Below are positions 6,895-9,604 of a stretch of 9,604 nucleotides of DNA, piece by piece. The DNA is taken from assembly GCA_001798455.1 (NCBI GenBank), contig MGSI01000009.1, positions 1 to 9,604 of the forward strand, in the 5' to 3' direction. The position numbers and the translations under genes are program-made. The DNA is from Deltaproteobacteria bacterium RIFCSPLOWO2_02_FULL_57_26. GTDB lineage: Bacteria; Desulfobacterota; Binatia; UBA9968. The notes under the pieces were generated by a model. That model was not told the DNA's origin. It saw only the letters and a program-made list of their open reading frames with translations, and did no database searches. How positions within the stretch are numbered: the first letter of the stretch is position 1; each line of letters begins with the position of its first letter.

Positions 6895-8008
6895 ATGTTG
6901 GAAGAAACCAAAGAGCAGCTAACCCATTTGGAAGAAAGGCTTGAGCTTCTCCGGAGGCGTCTTTGACCTTGATGCGAAGCAGAAAAGGGTTGAGGAGCTA
7001 AACCGGATTACTTCGCGGCCGGATTTCTGGAACGACGGCGAAAAGGCACAGGGCATCCTCAAAGAACAATCCTCCCTCAAAGAGATTCTGGAATCATGGG
7101 AGAAGTACAGGGCCGGTCTCGAAGAGGCACGCTTTTTTCTCGATCTAGCGAAGGATGAGAAGAGCGAGGAGGCCCTGAGCGAGGCTGCGGCGAAGGTGGT
7201 GGAGGTGGCTCAGGGGATGGCCCAGATCGAGCTCAGTCAGATCCTGGGCGGCCCGGATGACCGCCGCAACGCGATTGTCAGCCTTCACCCTGGCGCCGGG
7301 GGGACAGAGGCCCAGGACTGGGCGGAGATTCTGCTGCGCATGTATCTGCGCTGGGCCGACCGCAAGGGGTATCGGACCGAGATCTTGGAGTACCAGCCTG
7401 GCGAAGAGGCGGGCGTCAAGAGCGTTACCTTCACAGTCGAGGGGGATTACGCTTACGGCTATCTTAAAGCCGAGGCGGGCATTCACCGCCTGGTTCGCAT
7501 CTCTCCCTTCGATGCGAACGCGCGCCGTCACACGTCTTTCGCTTCCGTCTTTGTGTATCCCGAGATCGATGAGACCATCAAGGTGGAGATCAACGAGGCG
7601 GATCTACGCGTCGATACCTACCGTTCCAGCGGCGCCGGAGGGCAACATGTCAACAAGACCGACTCGGCGGTCCGGATCACGCATATCCCCACGGGGATTG
7701 TCGTTGCCTGCCAAAACGAGCGCTCGCAGCACAAAAACCGGGCCATGGCCATGAAGATCTTGCGCTCGCGCCTTTACGAGCTCGAGCTGGAGAAGCAAAG
7801 GGAGAGGATGGAGACGTATCACAAGACCAAAAAAGATATCGCCTGGGGGAGCCAGATCCGCTCTTATGTGCTCCATCCTTACCGGATGGTCAAGGATCAC
7901 CGGACCGGAATCGAGGTGGGGGATGCCGATCGCATCCTCGACGGCGACCTCGACCGTTTCATCCAGGCCTATCTTATGCAGGCTAGCGAGAGTCAGGCAG
8001 CGGGATAA
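6895..8008 (+). CDS. prfB: Peptide chain release factor 2, expressed by +1 programmed frameshift
   Basis: Class I release factor that ends translation at UGA and UAA. The ATG at 6895 has AGGGG (6884-6888) 6 nt upstream and opens a 23-codon frame (MLEETKEQLTHLEE..) that stops at TGA 6964-6966. Slipping one base on CTT enters the downstream frame at GAC (6965), giving 370 aa, close to the E. coli length of 365. The stop-codon recognition motif SPF is at residues 203-205 (RISPFDANARRHTSF). The peptidyl-tRNA hydrolysis motif GGQ is at 248-250 (SSGAGGQHVNKT), and the residue before SGAGGQ is Ser. HPGAGGTEAQDW and WGSQIRSYV are also typical. RF2 controls its own synthesis: when RF2 is scarce the ribosome pauses at UGA and shifts. 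The selenoprotein candidate follows after 30 nt with no terminator, probably in the same transcript. A caller that ignores the shift would start this gene falsely at a TTG at 6941. Confidence 0.97.
6952..6967 (+). promoter_or_regulatory. prfB +1 programmed frameshift site
   Basis: The bases read CGG AGG CGT CTT TGA C. A Shine-Dalgarno-like GGAGG lies one codon before the slippery CTT, and the in-frame TGA is followed by C, a poor termination context. Order and spacing are the same as the classical bacterial prfB site (SD-like hexamer, one codon, CTT TGA C). The downstream frame continues directly with residues expected of RF2. Confidence 0.95.
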
Positions 8009-8038
8009 TTTCGGCTTTAAGGCCCAAGAGGAGGTCAG

Positions 8039-8626
8039 ATGGCTAGAATCGAAGGCGTTCATCCGGATCACCCACCTGAGGAAGTAAAAGAGATCTTTGC
8101 CGAACAGATACGGCGCCAGGGCTCTGTCTCAAATACCGCACGAGTCTATGCGCTCAGGCCAACGATTTTTCAGGGTGTCCAGGCGTTGAATGAGGGCATC
8201 CGCGCTTCCGGGCTCATCGAGCCCGAGCTGCGCCACATGCTTTGCGTCAAGGCCGCCAGCATCAACGGCTGCCCCTTCTGAATTGATATCAATGCATCCG
8301 GTGCGATGCAAAACGGCGCCTCGACAGAAAAGATTGATGCCCTGCTGGGAGATTACCGAAAGAGCCCGCTTTTTTCCAAGCGCGAGCGCCTGGCCCTGGA
8401 GCTGGCCGAGCGGATGACCTATACCGGGAAGCGGGTCACAGACAGCTTTTTCAAGCGCCTCAAGCGCCAATTCACGGACGAAGAGCTGGTGGAGCTAGCG
8501 GCGGTCATCGCGCTCGAGAACTTCCGGAGCAAATTCAATCCGGTCTTCGCGGTGGAGGCGCAGGGTTTTTGTCCCCTGCCGGCCGTGAAGGCGGCGGCCG
8601 ATGCGGCCACGGCGCGTTTCAAGTAA
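8039..8626 (+). CDS. Carboxymuconolactone decarboxylase/AhpD-like protein, apparent selenoprotein (TGA-encoded Sec81)
   Basis: AhpD/CMD-family proteins are alpha-helical thiol oxidoreductases, often peroxidases, using a CxxC pair. The ATG at 8039 has AGGAGGT 3 nt upstream. The frame runs 80 codons to TGA at 8279-8281, then continues open in the same frame to TAA at 8624-8626, giving 195 residues if TGA is read as Sec. The TGA falls at the second cysteine of the expected motif: AASINGCPF, U81, then IDINA, giving Cys78-x-x-Sec81. Family-like sequence continues on both sides, for example ELRHMLCVKA before and ERLALELAERMTYTGKRVTDSFFKRL and DEELVELAAVIALENFRSKFN after. The position four after Sec is Asn85, where classical AhpD has His. 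A hairpin right after TGA resembles a bacterial SECIS. The gene is probably co-transcribed with prfB. Alternatives are a recent nonsense mutation or a sequencing error (TGA for TGC/TGT). The substrate is unknown. Confidence 0.82.
8279..8310 (+). promoter_or_regulatory. UGA-Sec codon with candidate bacterial SECIS hairpin
   Basis: TGA at 8279-8281 is followed by a perfect 6-bp stem, TGCATC (8293-8298) with GATGCA (8305-8310), closing the loop CGGTGC. The GGT lies 19-21 nt after the TGA. Bacterial SECIS elements are hairpins directly downstream of UGA with a GU in the apical loop, and as I recall the E. coli fdhF element has its GGU at this same distance. The lower stem is weak: the bases just after TGA form their own short palindrome (8283-8292). 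Confidence 0.65.
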
Positions 8627-8669
8627 CGGTATTCTCTTTAACTCCTTCTCGACCCGGGGGAGCGCGGCT

Positions 8670-9473
8670 TTACCCAAAGGCTCTATTCAGGGCCTCGATC
8701 TGCTCTCGTGATAACTTCCACCCGGAGGCGTGGCAGTTTTCCGCCACGCGTTCTACTTTGTCGGACTTGGGGATGACGACCACGTTGGGCCTCGACAGGC
8801 ACCAATTGAGCGCGACTTGTGCCGGCGTCTTGCCGGTTTGGTGGGCGATATTCTGCAGGATGTTGAAGGCGTCTCGATGTTTCAAAAGTGGTCTCGAAGC
8901 GAGTTCGCCTCGGGCGAGCGGGCTGTAGGCGATGACCGTGATCTGGTTGGCTTGGCAGTAGGGCAGCATGTCCTCCTCGATGCCCCGGTTAAGAAGGCTG
9001 TACTTGACCTGATTCGAGACGATCTTGTATTTGGCCATGCAGGCCTGCGCCTCTTTCAAGTTCGCCAAGTAGAAGTTGCTGACGCCGATAAATCTTACTT
9101 TTCCCGAATCGACTAAAGTCTCCATGGCGCGCACCGTCTCCCGGATCGGCACGCCCGGATCCGGCCAGTGGATCTGATAGAGGTCAATGCGATCTACTCC
9201 CAGCCGCTTGAGGCTCTGCTCCGCCGCCTTCAAGACCTCGTCGTACCGCAGGTGGTTCCCCGACACTTTAGTGGCGAGAAATACCCGATCACGCTCCTCC
9301 CGGATGGCTTCGCCCACCACCGGCTCCGTGCCGTACATCTCCGCCGTGTCGATAAAAGAGGCCCCCAAAGCGATTCCCTTTTTCAGCGGCTCCACGCTGC
9401 CGCGGTATTGCCAAGTTCCTAAGCCGACCTCAGGCAGCTTGACTCCGGTCGCGCCTAATTCCTTGTGCTCCAT
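8670..9473 (-). CDS. Aldo/keto reductase family oxidoreductase
   Basis: NAD(P)H-dependent cytosolic reductase of aldehydes or ketones with a TIM-barrel fold; 267 aa, a normal length. The catalytic tetrad is complete from this start: Asp42 and Tyr47 in FIDTAEMYG, Lys69 in FLATKVS, and His102 in YQIHWPD. Cofactor-site features include GVSN (130-133), Gln155, AYSPLARG and IPKSDKVERVAEN (234-246), whose Lys and Arg suggest NADPH. The ATG at 9473 (MEHKELGATGVKLPEVGLGTW) matches the family N-terminus and has GAGG 5 nt upstream (9479-9482). The frame stays open to 9566, but the extra 31 residues have no family resemblance. The gene converges on the AhpD-like gene with 43 nt between stops and no clear terminator. 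The specific substrate cannot be told from sequence. Confidence 0.93.
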   Translation of the reverse strand: MEHKELGATGVKLPEVGLGTWQYRGSVEPLKKGIALGASFIDTAEMYGTEPVVGEAIREERDRVFLATKVSGNHLRYDEVLKAAEQSLKRLGVDRIDLYQIHWPDPGVPIRETVRAMETLVDSGKVRFIGVSNFYLANLKEAQACMAKYKIVSNQVKYSLLNRGIEEDMLPYCQANQITVIAYSPLARGELASRPLLKHRDAFNILQNIAHQTGKTPAQVALNWCLSRPNVVVIPKSDKVERVAENCHASGWKLSREQIEALNRAFG

Positions 9474-9478
9474 ATGCG

Positions 9479-9482
9479 CCTC
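9479..9482 (-). promoter_or_regulatory. Shine-Dalgarno site choosing the aldo/keto reductase start
   Basis: On the - strand the site reads GAGG, 5 nt before the ATG at 9473. It supports this start over the in-frame ATG at 9566. From here to the window end (9483-9604) I see no other gene and no convincing promoter. Confidence 0.6.
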
Positions 9483-9604
9483 GAATTTTTTGGCAAGATC
9501 CTGGCTCTCTACGAAACGAAAACGTCTCGCAAGTTGACCTCGAAGCTGTTTATCGGGTAGGCTCAAACGCTGCGAATATACTGTGAATACCTGAGGGTGC
9601 AGCG

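Noticed and set aside
6941..8008. prfB starting at TTG 6941 (MSFSGGVF..).
   Set aside because: That N-terminus is an artefact of ignoring the +1 frameshift. ATG 6895 with AGGGG and the CTT TGA C site give the correct RF2 start and length.
8283..8292. Perfect 10-bp palindrome TTGATATCAA just after the TGA, as a regulator site.
   Set aside because: It is inside coding sequence, short, and encodes conserved-looking IDIN residues. It matters only as a possible competitor to the SECIS-like fold.
8279..8626. A truncated 80-aa protein followed by a pseudogene or separate gene starting at ATG 8306.
   Set aside because: The frame is continuous, the TGA replaces exactly the CxxC second Cys, and ATG 8306 has no ribosome binding site and would begin past the active site. 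Selenocysteine recoding explains this better.
8627..8669. A bidirectional terminator between the convergent AhpD-like and aldo/keto reductase genes.
   Set aside because: I could find no stable stem with a flanking T- or A-run in these 43 nt.
9474..9566. A 31-residue N-terminal extension of the aldo/keto reductase from the ATG at 9566.
   Set aside because: The family N-terminus begins at MEHKELGATG with a GAGG site just upstream, and the extension has no resemblance to the family.

Overview
The window is a piece of a bacterial chromosome carrying mostly housekeeping translation genes. Gene density, 4-nt gene overlaps, good Shine-Dalgarno sites and G+C-rich coding regions suggest a Gram-negative-type bacterium. 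A Deltaproteobacteria/Desulfobacterota-like, NC10-like or Binatota-like lineage would fit the AlaRS variant and an apparent selenoprotein, but this placement is inference and weak. No rRNA, tRNA, CRISPR array, transposase or phage gene was seen.

Layout, left to right. (1) A + strand cluster, positions 1-3883: the 3' part of alaS (alanyl-tRNA synthetase), a YjbQ/UPF0047 protein and a PhoH-family ATPase, joined by 4-nt overlaps (ATGA, GTGA) that suggest translational coupling. (2) glcB (malate synthase G) on the - strand, positions 3895-6075. It looks less G+C-rich than alaS and lies between phoH and ybeY, two genes that are often close together in one operon. (3) A 191-nt divergent spacer with a 30-bp imperfect palindrome that overlaps a sigma70-like promoter pointing towards ybeY. 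(4) ybeY (rRNA endonuclease/maturation factor), then a 118-nt spacer with two tandem 39-nt bulged hairpins that share a fold through compensatory base changes. A perfect TATAAT lies just upstream of them. (5) prfB (release factor 2) with the classical CTT-TGA-C +1 programmed frameshift. (6) Thirty nt downstream, a carboxymuconolactone decarboxylase/AhpD-like gene with an in-frame TGA exactly where the second cysteine of the redox CxxC motif belongs. A hairpin with a GGU-containing apical loop follows the TGA, so I read it as a selenoprotein (CPFU). (7) A convergent aldo/keto reductase on the - strand.

The most interesting part is positions 6749-8626. Two adjacent genes both depend on recoding of UGA: prfB by +1 frameshifting and the AhpD-like gene by apparent selenocysteine insertion. 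The first encodes the factor that normally terminates at UGA and so would compete with the second event. The prfB leader may also carry the tandem hairpins. The core of the window (alaS, phoH, ybeY, prfB) serves translation and ribosome quality. glcB serves glyoxylate/acetyl-CoA metabolism, and the AhpD-like and aldo/keto reductase genes are probably redox or detoxification functions.
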